The notes: a model not told the origin generated them from the letters alone. A stretch of 64,000 nt of DNA from Fistulifera solaris (GCA_030295235.1 AP026157.1:1-64000), one strand, 5' to 3'. Shown: positions 10,701 to 23,466, numbered from the stretch's first letter. Program-made: numbers and translations.

Positions 10701-12105
10701 CTGCATCGCTCGTGAGGCGGGCATGATCGAAGCCAGATCTCCTGTTCTTTTGGGTCGCAAAAAGGGAGAGGAAGTAGAATGGGTCAATGTCGACAACGAT
10801 CAGGTTACGAACGAACCCTACGCAGGCATTGATGTCGATTTGGCCCTTACAGGGGAAGCCTGGAATACTCTTTTGATCAACGATCCCAAGTATGCCAAGG
10901 GAATTTTCACGCATGTAAGAGTGTTCGGCCGCTGCAACCCATCCGATAAGGTTTCGGTTGTGACAACAGGTGTGGAATTGGGTTTCAAGACATTGATGTG
11001 TGGCGATGGACAAAATGACTGTGGAGCTTTGAAAAGCGCGCACGTTGGTATTGCACTGAGTAGCTCGGAGGCGAGTGTTGTGGCGCCTTTTACGTCTCTT
11101 GAAAAGTCGATTACATCCGTCGTTGACGTACTCCGCGAAGGACGATGTGCTCTTTCTTCTGCTTTCAAAGTGTACAGCTTCTACATCATCTATGGTCAGC
11201 TCGAGTCCTATCTGCAAACGATCGCTGCGTACATGTTCATTTCCTTCACGGAGTGGTGCTGGGTTTTCATGGACGGCTTCTGGTCCCTGCTAATGGCATT
11301 CAGTCTTCCGTTGGCTTCGGCAGCCCCCCTCCTTTCCCCGTATCGCCCAACTGCGTCTTTGCTAGGTCCTCGCACTATGTTTAGTGTCTGTGGATTGCTG
11401 GCGTGGAATTTCTTCTTCTTGACGATGGCGCTGGTCGCACTCAACAACCAGGATTGGTATCAATGCCGAAAGTGGACGAGCGAGGACGTGAGCAATGTTC
11501 TGGTCGTTGGTGACAACTACGAGACGAGCGTCCTTTTTATTGTGGGTGGCTTTCAATACATGGCTTCCGCTGTTGCTCTCAACTTCGGTTACACCTTCCG
11601 AGCATCATGGTTTAAGAATTATGTCTTCGTCAGTCTGGTGTCCCTCTTCATGATATTCCAGTTCGTGGCAACATTGGTCCCCTCTAGCTTCTCGTGCATT
11701 TGGCGACTCAACTGTGACAACGAGGTAAGATTGACTTTCGGTGAAGATTGCCGCCTTGATACAATTTTTCTCATTTCTTCTCCTCTGTCGACGAAGGATG
11801 CTGTCCGATTGGTCACTTCAAAAGCTCCCATGGCTATAAACAATCCTTTCAACACAACCGTCATGCCCGTGAAATTCCGCTGGATTTTGGCAATCATCAT
11901 GGTGATCAACCTCATCACGCTCTGCGTTTGGTACGTATTCGTCGGCACCTCGCTTCCTGCAGTCGCAAAGCGGACAGTCGTCTCACAATTTTTCTATTCC
12001 AGGGAATACTTCTTTGTCAATGGATTGCTCTTCAAGCTCTTTGACTTTAAGAAGAGCTCGTCGCCGCGCTTCCCGCAGTCTGAGAAAAGTGTCGTGATGG
12101 CGTGA
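7707..12105 (+). CDS. P5B-type (ATP13A-like) transport ATPase with Cys-rich N-terminal domain
   Basis: This is a P5 P-type ATPase; animal P5B members move polyamines across endolysosomal membranes. In order: signal peptide, a Cys-rich lumenal domain (7925-8205), two membrane spans, the P5 region with GLNVIPM, actuator motif DESALTGEA, a PPLLP membrane motif (P5B members have PPALP, P5A PPELP), the phosphorylation site region, KGSPES, MITGDN, the hinge GDGQND (Gln where Ala or Thr is usual), and about six C-terminal spans. Likely introns: 7841-7924, 8559-8620 (approximate), 9304-9369, 9827-9902, 11725-11796 and 11931-12002. Frame breaks occur in T runs at 7715-7720 and 8650-8654, near 9063 (G run), and near 10083, where two missing bases disrupt DKTGTLT itself. 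The substrate cannot be read from sequence. Confidence 0.85.
7925..8205 (+). other. Cys-rich lumenal domain of the P5B ATPase
   Basis: After the signal peptide and first intron lies a domain of about 90 residues with roughly 16 cysteines (patterns such as CAPVC, CPTQC, CSDGSC, CTTLPITC). It precedes the first predicted membrane span. Such an ectodomain is not part of the standard P5 ATPase layout. The Cys spacing suggests disulfides and a lumenal or extracellular position. Confidence 0.6.
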
Positions 12106-12595
12106 TGGGCAGAATGTGCGAAGAATTTTCAATATATGTTTGTACATGCACACAAGTGGAGAAGGGCAAGAATAATAGTGAGTAAGCAAAGCTCTATTGT
12201 AACTTTCCCTAGATAACCGTGCATATAAATTACTGTGAACCAACATCATCCAAACTTCATCGGCGCTTGGAAAATCGTGACGCACTGACAACTGTGCAGT
12301 ATTGACCTTCCGAACACAATCTTACGTCGTAGAGCTAATACGTAAAGCGTTCGTAGAGGACGCATATTACAAGTAGCAAGAAAAAAAGAAGATAAGGGGG
12401 AAGAGAGTTAAGGAGTATTATGATCTTTATCAAGCTCGTCGCCAAGCTCTTTTTGTTGTGTTTTTTCGCGCGTGATGGAAAAATCGAGAAAAGTAAGCAC
12501 GGGTACTATCAATCGTACTATGGACGAGCTTATATAGTCCTTAATGTAGACTAAGACGGTTCAATCATATCCTCCGGTATCCACCGGAGTTAAGT
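12106..12595. other. 3' flank of the ATPase, no gene
   Basis: Low-complexity and unique sequence with no supported ORF. It probably includes the ATPase 3' UTR. Confidence 0.5.
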
Positions 12596-12609
12596 AGTGG
12601 CTGTCGTAC

Positions 12610-13295
12610 ATCGTACAGGATTTCTGGTCCTCCAGAATTTCTGTATGATTAAAAATAACTATTTCAGATTTTCTGGAACCTGCACCCTCTTTGTTCTAAT
12701 CCCAAAACACTGTTTCCAGATTTTCTGCAACAGCAAATTTCTTTGTTATAATCAACAACACCGTTTCCAGAATTTCTGGAAAGCGCACAGGATTTCGGTG
12801 GGATCGAAAAATTGGTCCAGAAATTCTAGAACTCCACAGAATTTCTATATGAACACAATTAAATCTTCCAAAAATTCTGGAATTTGCATTCACTTTCGTT
12901 GTGATCCCAAAACACTCTTTCCAGATTTTCTGCAACGTGCACCTTTCTTTCTTATGATGCGCAATACGGTTTCCAGAAATTCTGGAAATCTCACAGGATT
13001 TTGGTGAGATCGAAAAATTGGTACTGAATTTCTGGACCTCCACAGAATTTCTGTATGATTAGAGTTAACACCTTACCTTCTTATGATCAACAACACAGTT
13101 TACCAGAATTTCTGTAAAGCGCACAGCATTTCGGTGGGATCGAAAAATTAAGGACCTACGAAAATATGTCCAGAAATTCTGGAAATCCACAGAATTTCTG
13201 TATGAACACAATTAAATCTTCCAGAAATTCTGGAATTTTCACTCACGTTCGTTATGAACCCAAAACACTGTTTCCAGATTTTCTGCAACGCAGTA
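12610..13295. repeat. Array of imperfect CCAGAAATTCTGG palindromes (locus 2)
   Basis: This is the largest copy of the palindrome family here. CCAGAATTTCTGG and CCAGAAATTCTGG units alternate with a TTTCCAGATTTTCTGCAAC variant, linked by recurring words such as CCAAAACACT, GTGGGATCGAAAAATT and CCACAGAATTTCTGTATG. A higher-order repeat of roughly 300-380 bp is visible: the CACAATTAAATCTTCC block at 12856 recurs at 13208. Reading frames across it are artefacts. Confidence 0.85.
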
Positions 13296-14070
13296 AGACA
13301 ATGAAGATGGTGAGAAGTGAGAATACATCATGGTAAAGGCAAGCAGATTAGATATTTGTAATCCGATTAATAGAGGTTTCTACTTTTACTTCTCTCTCTC
13401 ACAATTAAGCTCCATCTATGTGTTAGAAACGATCTCGTTGTCAGGACGCATCTACATAGTGGGTATTTGCTCGCTTCTGAAAGATGAAAAATTTGCCCGG
13501 TAAAGAGCAATGTCGATTATGAGATTTTAGCTACCGGAGAACGAACGAAAGCGGTCGCTTCATTGAAACTGTATTTAGTCGAGTCTCTGATTGCTGCTTC
13601 AAGAAATCCACAATTGCTAGGCAGAGCCCAATACAATAACGAAAGTTCGAGATCATAGATCATTTTAAGGTTCACGCTGGTTGCTACATCATTTGCAATC
13701 ACCGGTAAGGTTTATCAATATCCGATGAACCTGCGACTACGTGGTTATTGGAGGAATCTACATTTTACTTTATGTTGCAAGAGATGCCGACGCTCACTTT
13801 TCCAACCTGCTACTCCGTATTATCTTCGGCTACAATGCTCGCCCGACAAAAGCCCGCTCAACATTTTCGTCGTCAGATTGATACGCGTCACGAAGCTTCT
13901 GTTCGAAGCGTTGTCAGCAATTGGAGTGGGATATATTTTTGCATTGACTGTTCGCTGGCAATGTTGTTTGCGTTATGCGGAACTAGTGATACAAGCTACA
14001 AAGCAAGGCTAGCGGTCAAAAAGGCTCACGTTTTAATTTAAAAAGGCCTTCCGTCAACCGATCGTTCATT
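13296..14070. other. Intergenic, no supported gene
   Basis: ORFs of about 95 codons on the plus strand (13725-14041) overlap in two frames and lack motifs. I cannot support a gene. Confidence 0.5.
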
Positions 14071-15640
14071 CTAAAGATAAATCGCAGCAATCACTGTCAT
14101 CAACGCCATTTTGAACGTCAACAGAAAGTCATAAGCAACAACCGATGAAGTAGGAACGGTCCCTTCTTCTCCTGTGGTCGGCGTCGCTTCAGTTGGAGTG
14201 GGAGCGTCTGCTGTAGGGGTCGGCGCTGAAGGAGCAGGTTCGCTATCTGTGGTGGGCGCGGGAGCAGAGAGTTCGGGGCATTTGAGATACTCTTCCTGAA
14301 TGAGAGTTTTGTCATAACATACAAAACCGTTCAGTGGCAGACCACCTAGACCGCCTGCTTGCAAAAGAGTCGTCGACTTGGGATCCACCGGTGTACATTC
14401 CTCGGACGCCTCTTGTACATTCTCCGCTGCTGAAATGCGTTCTGTGAACGCCGCCAGATAAGATGCGATGCTTTTGTAAGAGACCGGTCCGTCGTTCATA
14501 GGTGTGTACCACCACTGGTCGGCGAGGATGGCCTGTTGAAGGAAGAAATGGTCGCGGTTAGATTTGGAAGAAGCGCATCAAGATTTTTAAATAATAATAA
14601 TAAACTTACGCGGTCCGGAAATAGAATCTTGAAGTTGTCATCAATTAGCCGAGAGCTACGCGAGTCGATCATCCAAAAGTCAACAGGGAAGTACGTATCA
14701 CCGTTACACTCCTCACTTATGGCAACCGCCTCACAACCTTTGAAGTACTGAATCGATGTAATCTCACCCCATCCTTCATAAGTGTCCGCATGCAGAAAGG
14801 GCATACCAAGTTCTTCCAGTGTTCGAGGAACCCACAATTCAATCGGATCATGGTCGCTCAAAGTCGCATACGAGGTACCGTTCTCGTCCTGTTCTATGGC
14901 CAGCCATATGTTCTTGATGCGAATACCCTTTTCGTGTGCTTGTGCGGCAGCATCTGTAAGAGCACTCGCAGCTTCACAAGCAGCCTGCTTCTGTGCGTTC
15001 AAAGCGTCAATGTCGACATCCGAACCCAAGAACACTGCCAATTCCTCGATTCGATTCGCAATGTCAATCATCGACCTTCCGTAACAAGTCGAAGGATCAA
15101 TCTGAGAGTAATTAAAGGCGCGACAGGTTTCGTTGTACTCAAAGTATGTATCAACGAAGATGACAGGAAGTCCAGCGGCATCCATTTCCAAGGCTTGTGG
15201 ATCCCAACCGTTGTCGATGTACAAAAGAAATTAACCTCATCCCTTAAAGCAAATAGATCCGTCATATTGTCGATTTGACCGCATCCTCGGGTATTGAGGT
15301 AACAGGAAGGCGAAAGGTTGATGGCCGAAGACAAGAAAGCTATCTCCTCTGGAGTTGGGCCCATCTCCGGAAAGATAGGAGCGGCGTCCGGATTCTCTGG
15401 ATCTAACTCGGACCCTCGAATCGCCCAATCATCCCATACGGCAACCAGCTGATCTGCTGTCATTCCCATGTGAAAGAGAGACAAGCCACCCACCCCGGCG
15501 CGAACAGCGACTTTGGCTTTGACGGTGTTGTCCCATTCATGAGTGGTGCCGCGATCATCCAAAAATGTGGCAGCGTCCGACGACGAGAAAGAAAGGAACA
15601 GAACTGTTGCAATTGCGGATACCGTGTGATGAAACAACAT
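14071..15640 (-). CDS. Secreted periplasmic-binding-protein-like protein, copy 1 (FBP1-like, tentative)
   Basis: This is a signal-peptide protein (MLFHHTVSAIATVLF) with an N-terminal DDRGTxHEWDNTVKAKVAV segment, a central GLPVIFVDTYFEYN, a Cys-containing MIDIANRIEELAVFLGSDVD helix region and IRIKNIWLA. This order resembles the TroA/FepB-type metal- or siderophore-binding fold, as in the diatom ferrichrome-binding protein FBP1; that assignment is inference. A Pro/Ala/Thr stalk and a terminal hydrophobic segment suggest a GPI anchor. One intron at 14533-14609 joins LFPDR to AILADQWW. One missing T near 15230 shifts the frame between VNF and YIDNG; the paralogue at 18124 is intact there. The two copies form a direct tandem, suggesting duplication. 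Confidence 0.7.
14533..14609 (-). other. Intron, binding-protein-like copy 1
   Basis: GTAAGT donor after CCGGACCGC and CAACAG acceptor before GCCATCCTC. It is 77 nt and sits at the same position as the intron in the paralogue. Confidence 0.8.
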
Positions 15641-16804
<1,164 letters not shown>

Positions 16805-16824
16805 TATAATAGCGCGCTGTGTCC

Positions 16825-16985
16825 GTGTGTGTGTGTGTCACGTAACGTAACGTAACGCGCTCCCGGGTGTCTGAATCACGAGTTCGACGCTATCCCCGGG
16901 GATCGAGCCCCCCGCTTGCGGGAAGGGCGAGAACGAAAAAAGCCCTGCAGGGGCTAGACGCCGAAGGCGGCTAGTATGGATAATA
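16825..16985. other. GC-rich hairpin element next to microsatellite
   Basis: Directly after the microsatellite come a short GT run, three ACGTA units (CGTAACGTAACGTAACG) and a block rich in perfect inverted repeats: ATCCCCGGGGAT, CCCGCTTGCGGG, AGCCCTGCAGGGGCT and CGCCGAAGGCG. On the minus strand the GCCCCTGCAGGGC hairpin is followed by TTTTTT, a Pol III or bacterial-type terminator layout. A GGCTCGATCC word is close to a tRNA B-box but departs at one position. Its GC content is much above its surroundings. Identity unknown: possibly a SINE-like or captured foreign fragment. Confidence 0.45.
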
Positions 16986-18123
16986 ATTAATGAAATGTGT
17001 ATGTCACGAGTTAAAATATTCTTATTTCGACGTACCAAACCAAATTGACTTAATTCATTTGAAACCTGCTTTTAATGAACAAAGGTCTTCCTTGGTCACA
17101 AAGCCAAACTATGAAGGGCTTATTTATGCTCCCGATTACTATGGCCCAAAGTGTAAACTACCTTTTTCGTGACTGCGATCCAGTCATGAATGGTTCAAGA
17201 TGAATTTTGTCCGTGCCGAAAGTCAACTAAGTTGTCTTTAAACAGCTGCAAATGAAGTAATAAGCGCATCGATCTACGACATTATTTCCGCGTTCGATTT
17301 GGGCTAGAATCATCGATAATATGTCAGAGAACAGATGAGAAACGAGCATAGACAAGAATTAGCGAAAAATTGTTTCAGACAGAATTTCCGTTTGAAAATT
17401 TTTTATGCTCGGATTTTCCGTCTGCGCTTCAAACGAGAAGAAAAAATAATGTTGCTTCGCAAATATCCTCCGTAAACCGGACCGATTGTTGCTCATAGAG
17501 ATCCTTTATAAAAAAAAATGCAAGAGACGTACAACTACGATTTTCACTCTATCGTTCCCAGAATGTCCGTCCACACCGGTGACTTCGAAAGAATGCTAGA
17601 GCAATCGCCCCGCTTCACGTCTGCTGCTGCGTTTATTCTGATGAGAAGAGTTAGTTGGCGTCGAATTCGGTCGTTTCGGCTTATGCTACTTCATCGTTTA
17701 GCATCGTGTGTTTACAGCCAGATGATGCCACAATCTTTTCAAAAATGAAAGAGGCTCTGCAAAAACTTACGTGCTATCAGCCAACCCCACGACGACGATT
17801 CTTTATAGTGTTTGTTGATTGCAATCGACCTAAAACGAATGTAACATTGTGGCTCTTTTTTCGCCACTTTTTAGCTGTTGAACTTTCAAGAATGTATGCA
17901 AAATGCAACACATTGGCTGAGCTTCACTGCGAAAATGAAAACGACGCTTTAAGCCGTGGCTAGGCGAAGAATTCTTCTGTTCGTTGCCATAACGAGCCCG
18001 ATGGTCATTGTTCCCTATGTATTAGTTGCAAACAAATACATTACTGAGCAATGTAGACAAGAGAAGATGATAACAACTTGCAATCATCAAGAACACCTTA
18101 ACTACAGATAACTGATTCCAGCC
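16986..18123. other. Intergenic, no supported gene
   Basis: Several ORFs of 60-100 codons (for example 17518-17963 in overlapping frames) show no motif. A GTGACTGCGATCCAGTCAT palindrome lies at about 17170-17188 and belongs to a dispersed motif noted separately. Confidence 0.5.
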
Positions 18124-19707
18124 TTACAAATAGATCGCAGCAATCAACATCATCATGAGCGCGCCGATCATCGAATCGACGCGTGTTGCGATAACGGACG
18201 AAGTTGGAACCGAGCCACCATCGACTGCGGTAGGTGTCGGAGCACTCGCCGAAGGCGTAGGGGCAATAGGTTCGCTAGCTGTCGTAGGAGCAGTTGGGGC
18301 AGAAGCACTATCTGCGGTGGGTGCTGGAGCAGAGAGATCGGGGCATTGAAGATACTCTTCTTGAATGAGACTTCTATCATAGCAGACAAATGCGTTGAGT
18401 GGCAGCCCGCCCGAACCATCTGCTTTCAAATGAGCAATCGACTTGGGATCCACTGGGGTGCATTCCTCAGTCGCCTCTTGTACATTTTCTGCTGCTAAAA
18501 TGCGTTCCGTGAAACCAGTTAGATAGGACGCGATTATCTTGTACGACAGCGGTCCGTCGTTCATGGGAGTGTACCACCACTGGTCGGCAAGAATGGCCTG
18601 TAATAAGTAAAGAAGAGTTTGAGGTTAGACGTTTACCAAGCAAGGAATGAACGATCGTCATATTTCTCAAATGCTTACTCTGTCGGGGAAAAGCAATTTG
18701 AAATTGTCGTCAACCAATCGAGAACTGCGCGAGTCAATCATCCAAAAGTCCACGGGGAAATAAGTGTTTCCGTTACAGTCTTGATTGACGTTACCAGGCT
18801 CACAATCCACAAAGTACTGATCCGCTGTGATTTCGCCCCATTCTTCGTAGGTATCACCATGTAAAAGAGGCATTCCGAGTTCTTCCAGCGTTCGCGGAAC
18901 CCAAAGGTCGATCGGATCATAATCACTCATAGAAGCATACGAGGTTCCGTTCTCGTCCTGGTTTACGGCTAACCAAATGTTCTTGATGCGAATACCCCTT
19001 TCGTGCGCTTGTGCGGCAGCATCGGTGAGAGCACTCGCAGCTTCACAGGCGGCCTGCTTTTGCTCGTTTAAGGCATTAACGTCGACATCGGAACCCAAAA
19101 ACACAGCGAGCTCTTCCAGTCGATTCGCAATGTCGATCATAGATCGTCCGTAGCACATCGACGGATCAATCAGCGAGTAGTTGAAGGCACGGCAATTCTC
19201 GTTGTATTCGTAGAACGTATCAACAAAGATGACAGGAAAGCCTGCGGCATCTACCTCCAAGAACTTTTCATCGACACCGTTATCAATGAACAGAACAAAG
19301 TCAATCTGATCCTTCAATGGGATCAAGTCGGTAACATTATCCATTTGGAAACACCCACGAGGATTCGTATAGCAGGACGGTGAAAGATTGACCGCCCCGG
19401 ATAAAAAGGCTGCTTCCTCTGGACCAGGATCCAGCTCCGGAAAGACCGAGCCGGCCGACGGATTCGCCGGATCAAAATCAGATCCACGGATGCCCCAGAT
19501 ACCCCATGTCGCTACCAACTGATCTGCTGTCATCCCCATATGAAAGAGAGAAACACCACCGATGCCAGCGCGTACCGCAACCTTGGCTTTCACGGTATTA
19601 TCCCATTCATGAACGGTACCTCGATCATCGCGGAACGTGGCGGCGTCCGAGGAGGAAGAGATGAAAAGAAGTGCTGCGAGGGTGCTTACGGTACGGTAGA
19701 ACATCAT
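18124..19707 (-). CDS. Secreted periplasmic-binding-protein-like protein, copy 2 (FBP1-like, tentative)
   Basis: This is the intact paralogue of the 14071-15640 gene. I choose the ATG at 19707 because it starts directly on a signal peptide (MMFYRTVSTLAALLFISS); an upstream in-frame Met would place about 30 polar residues before it. The mature part carries the same DDRGTVHEW start, PVIFVDTFYEYN, IANRLEELAVFLGSDVD and IRIKNIWLAVNQDENG. A Pro/Ala/Ser stalk and a final hydrophobic segment (MIGALMMMLIAAIYL) suggest a GPI anchor. One intron (18598-18678) splits the gene at LFPDR/AILADQWW. Metal or siderophore binding at the cell surface is inferred from fold resemblance only. Confidence 0.75.
18598..18678 (-). 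other. Intron, binding-protein-like copy 2
   Basis: GTAAGC donor after CCCGACAGA and a CAG acceptor before GCCATTCTT; 81 nt. It shares position but not sequence length with the intron of copy 1. Confidence 0.8.
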
Positions 19708-20492
19708 TGTGAATGTGTTATTTTGACGTACTTGCTTCGAAAAGAGACTTACACCGATGCTGTCAAAAGACTGCGAAAAATGATTCATCGGCTTCATTTT
19801 TTTTCAAACGCTTCGCTTCCATCTCAGAACCAACCATACTTCCGGTAACACAAGATCTTGAACTGACACCAAAAAGATCTTAAGATCCAAGCGCGTGGCC
19901 CACGTGTGGCTGGGATCTTTGTTATCGCCATGTACATGGGCAATGATAACTTCATGTACACATTCACCCATAATTTGTAACCAGTGGCCGATGCACGCAG
20001 CCAAGGCCTAATGCTGAAAGATATAGGGAAGTAGAAAGGCTACCAGGTATTGCTTGATGTTTGAACTCTTGACTCTTGACCTTCGAGTGAAGTTTCTTGG
20101 TTGCCATTCATTTTGATCAAAAAAATGAGGGCAGCGCAAGTTTGACACGAGTTTTGTTGATTCGACGCGTGCTGCGAACACGATCGAATGTTCGAAGTAG
20201 CCCAGTCACGAGCTCTTTACTCTTTTTACCAGTCATACCCTCGCTCCGTGACTCACTTTCAGAAACACCTTTTGTACTGCGACTATAACGCATCACGAAC
20301 GCGGACGAGAAAACGAGATGCTCGATCTTCCGATCTTTTTTTTCTTTTTTTTGTTTCTGCGTTGTGCAAACGTCGCAGAGATCGCTGCAAACGTTGGCAC
20401 TTTGCGCAAACGACTTATCGGAGAAGTGTCATCCGCCATTCGCATTTATCCCCTTTGAATACATATATCATTTCAAAGCACAGCGATATAGC
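19708..20492. other. Intergenic, divergent promoter region
   Basis: This lies between two outward-reading genes for secreted proteins and should hold both promoters. No recognisable gene. T-rich tracts at 20334-20355 sit about 140 bp before the next start codon. Confidence 0.5.
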
Positions 20493-22309
20493 ATGGCCCT
20501 CGCGATCACTCTATTAGCTGCCGGTGCCTGTTACAGCGACAGCGCTTTCAAACGATGCGCTTTGCAGCCTTCGGAATGCCCTACTCCAGAAGTGTATCAA
20601 ACCAGTCAATGGATGACGGCGAATGATGCCACAAATGCCGCGAAATGTGCTTCACAAAGTGCTATTCTCAAGATTCCGGCGTTAGGACGTTGTGATTCGG
20701 AATCGGAGCGATTCATTTGCACTTCCCATGCTTCTGCTTGTCGTGTCGATGTTGCCTTTAACGCACTGGATCCAGATTGTACCGTCTTGCACGATTATCG
20801 TCCCGTCGATACTCCCTTTATTCGAAGCTTTTACGGAGAATGCGTTGCGACAGAAGACGGAATTGCTGCTGGTTTGGAATCGTTTGCGGTCTGGCAATTC
20901 AACGAATGTGATACTTCCACCAACATGTACGCCTTTGACACGGCGGATAAATTCTTTGCTGGTGATGCGCCCACGGCTCAATGCGACAAGGTCAAGACCG
21001 GAGCGTGTGTCGATTCCAGCGACAACACAAACTTCTTTTGTGCCGTCAGTTCCGAAGTGTGCAGCTCTACCACCGGTTTCTCTTATCTGAACGTGACGCA
21101 AGTTGAAGCACAGCTCTCGACGACTTGCAAACTCTGCGATACGATTCCTTCTCCTCCCGTCACCCGACACGTCTTTGCTGGAGCGTGTATTGTTGACTCG
21201 ACGTCCGAGTTCAAGCGATGTGCGTTGATGGCGGAGCACTGCGATGGCACAGGCGAAAAGTTTTTCTCTTCCAAGGCCCTCGAGACCGCCGGCATCGACG
21301 CCGCAAATGTCTGCAAAACGCAGGAAGGTCTTCATCAAGTTCGTTTAGGACGTTGTGACTCGGAATCCGATCAATTCGCTTGCGTTTCGGATGCTAGCGG
21401 GTGTACCATCTCCCAATCCTTTCAAGCGAATGACGATACTTGCCTTTTGGTGGAAGATAAAGGCACCGTTTCGGCTTTTAGGACGACTCACTTTGGACAT
21501 TGTTCGATCGGCGAGGATGTCTCCTTTAGCGGTTTCCAAGCCGGACGCGAGAATTATTGTGCGTGGAGCTTAAATGAATGCAAGGACGAAGATCCCAACG
21601 CCCGACCGTATGCGTATGGCAAAGCAGTGCCCACCATGTCCGGTTCCGATCCGCTTTGTCAATGTGACGATGTTCGAACGGGTGCTTGTGTCAGTGATGC
21701 AAACCCCAATGATTCGTACTGTGCCGTAGCCAGCTCGGCATGCGACACCGGTTACACTTTTTCAATGTTCGCGCTTTGGAAGATCCCGCAGGGCCCAATA
21801 AGGTTTGTCTGCTCTGTCAAACGCTTCCGAGTGATTTAGCCGTACCCACCGCCGCAGCCCCCGTTCCGACGACTCCGGTGTCATCTCCTTCAGCTCCCTC
21901 TGCACCGACTTCTGCTGCTGCTCCGACTCCCACTGTGTCAGCTCCGTCGCCCGTGTGGTCTTATCCGGTGGCTTCTCCGAATCATCCGAGCTTTAGCGTT
22001 CCCAATATTGAAAGAGATTTTGAGAATGAGATTGAAAATGACAGTTTGGCGGCGGGTGCTGTCATCGGTATCGTTCTCGGCGTTCTCATCAGCGGCTGCT
22101 GTTTTCTGGCTGCCTATTGTATGTTCCGTAAGAAAGGAGAGTCTTCCATGGTCGATCAAGTCCCCAAGAAAGGCTCCGACGTTGATAAGACGGATCTTGG
22201 AAATGAAGAAGAAGGTCATTTTACATCGAGTCAGCCATCGTTATCGGCAATGGAACACGGAAAGTTCGAGGAGGATTTTATTCCGCAGGAAGATCATAGC
22301 GTAAATTAA
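20493..22309 (+). CDS. Type I membrane protein with repeated Cys-rich ectodomain
   Basis: This is about 605 residues. The ATG at 20493 begins a short signal peptide (MALAITLLAAGAC). The ectodomain holds two related Cys-rich units, each with an FKRCAL start, LGRCDSES..F.C.S.AS.C, an H/YGxC turn, a W.xNEC element and V.TGACV...N..FCAV. A Pro/Ala/Thr/Ser stalk follows, then PSPVWSYPVASPNHPSF, one transmembrane helix (AGAVIGIVLGVLISGCC) and an acidic cytoplasmic tail. I recognise no named family; the architecture suggests a surface receptor or adhesion protein. A T is missing from the run at 21758-21762; restoring it joins GYTF to FNVRALEDP. It shares its C-terminal module with the next gene. Confidence 0.75.
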
Positions 22310-22728
22310 AAAGAAGAAGGTTGATTGCGTTACAATGGTAAGCTTTGGTATCATTCCTCGTCGTCGATAATGATTCCGTTCCGCGATCGTTGCGTTGCAA
22401 GAAGCATAAAAAGTAAATGGGGGGATCTCGCGCATTCCCGGTCGACGAAAAGTCGTCTACACGTTGTATCTCAGAAATGTTGGGCAATGACGCAGGAATG
22501 TACGTTCTTTACGTCAACCAATCACGGGCGCCTACATTCTCGGTTATACGTCACGCTTAACCGGTTCTCGACTGTTTCAAATAAAGTACAAAACAAACGC
22601 GAGGTCCACGGCACGCGGAGTTTGCACTTTGCACCGTCTTGAATGAACGCATTTACTATTCGCATCCATTCATCTGCAAGTGCCTTCCTACGCTGTCATT
22701 TTGAATAATAATCAAGCAAACGAAGACC
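22310..22728. other. Intergenic between two related surface-protein genes
   Basis: About 420 bp with no supported gene. It separates two co-oriented genes that share a C-terminal module, consistent with a local duplication. Confidence 0.5.
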
Positions 22729-23466
22729 ATGGATCTCGCAGTTCGATTCTTAGCCCTCAGTGCCTGCTACGGCAGCGGCAACTGGGAGAGATGCACTCAG
22801 TCTTCGCCTACGGTTCCGACACCCATTGCTGCGCCCGTCGTAAGCCCTGTTGCTTCTCCTGTGCGAGCTCCGCATACGCCGACAGTGCACCCTCCGTCGT
22901 CTCCGGCTCATCCTGCAGCACCTCATTTTGCTCCGGCAAATCCGGCGGCGCCCGTGCACGCTCCTTCGGTGCATGCGCCTTCGTCTCCGCTTCATCCGTC
23001 GGCTCCTCACTTTGCCCCTTCGAATCCAGGCGCACCGGCACATCTTCCAACGGCCTTCAATCCTGCGACCCCGTCAGCTCCCGTGCATCCCCCGAGTCAT
23101 CCAGCTGCGCCGCACAATGCTCCGTCGAATCCTGCTGCCCCCGTGCATACGCCCGTCGCTCGGCCCGTCGTGGCGGCTCCGTCGCCCGTGTGGACGTATC
23201 CGGTGGCGTCTCCCAATCATCCGAGCTTCAGTGTGCCCAACATTGAGAGAGAATTCGAAAAGGAACTCGAAGAAGACAGTCTGGCGGCCGGTGCGGTCTT
23301 TGGTATCGTCGTCGGTGTTCTTTTGACGTCATGTATCTTCATTACGGCCTTTTGCATGATGCGTAAACGAGGAGGAGGATCTTCGGCGGCAAAACCTGCA
23401 CCGGTCGTCACGAACGAAATTCATTCCGCGACGGATTCGGAAGCGGGAGATGCTGCCTTTATCTAA
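22729..23466 (+). CDS. Pro/Ala/His-rich type I membrane protein
   Basis: This 245-residue protein has an intact frame. After a signal-like start (MDLAVRFLALSACYG) comes a low-complexity ectodomain of about 140 residues built from short Pro/Ala/His/Ser words such as HPAAPHFAP and NPAAPVHAP, resembling mucin or cell-wall proteins. Its last ~90 residues match the upstream gene at 20493: SPVWTYPVASPNHPSFSVP, DSLAAGAV, a transmembrane helix, and a short charged tail. The repeats suggest an extended, possibly O-glycosylated stalk that could tie membrane to wall. No enzyme domain is visible. I know of no named family. Confidence 0.75.
   Translation: MDLAVRFLALSACYGSGNWERCTQSSPTVPTPIAAPVVSPVASPVRAPHTPTVHPPSSPAHPAAPHFAPANPAAPVHAPSVHAPSSPLHPSAPHFAPSNPGAPAHLPTAFNPATPSAPVHPPSHPAAPHNAPSNPAAPVHTPVARPVVAAPSPVWTYPVASPNHPSFSVPNIEREFEKELEEDSLAAGAVFGIVVGVLLTSCIFITAFCMMRKRGGGSSAAKPAPVVTNEIHSATDSEAGDAAFI

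Noticed and set aside
13725-14041. Two overlapping plus-strand ORFs of about 95 codons
   Set aside because: Competing frames without motifs; neither resembles a known family.
16860-16985. tRNA gene in the hairpin-rich block
   Set aside because: A T-arm-like word is present, but no acceptor, D-arm or anticodon arm could be fitted.
17518-17963. Overlapping plus-strand ORFs of 76 and 102 codons
   Set aside because: Considered as one frameshifted gene, but no domain or signal supports it.
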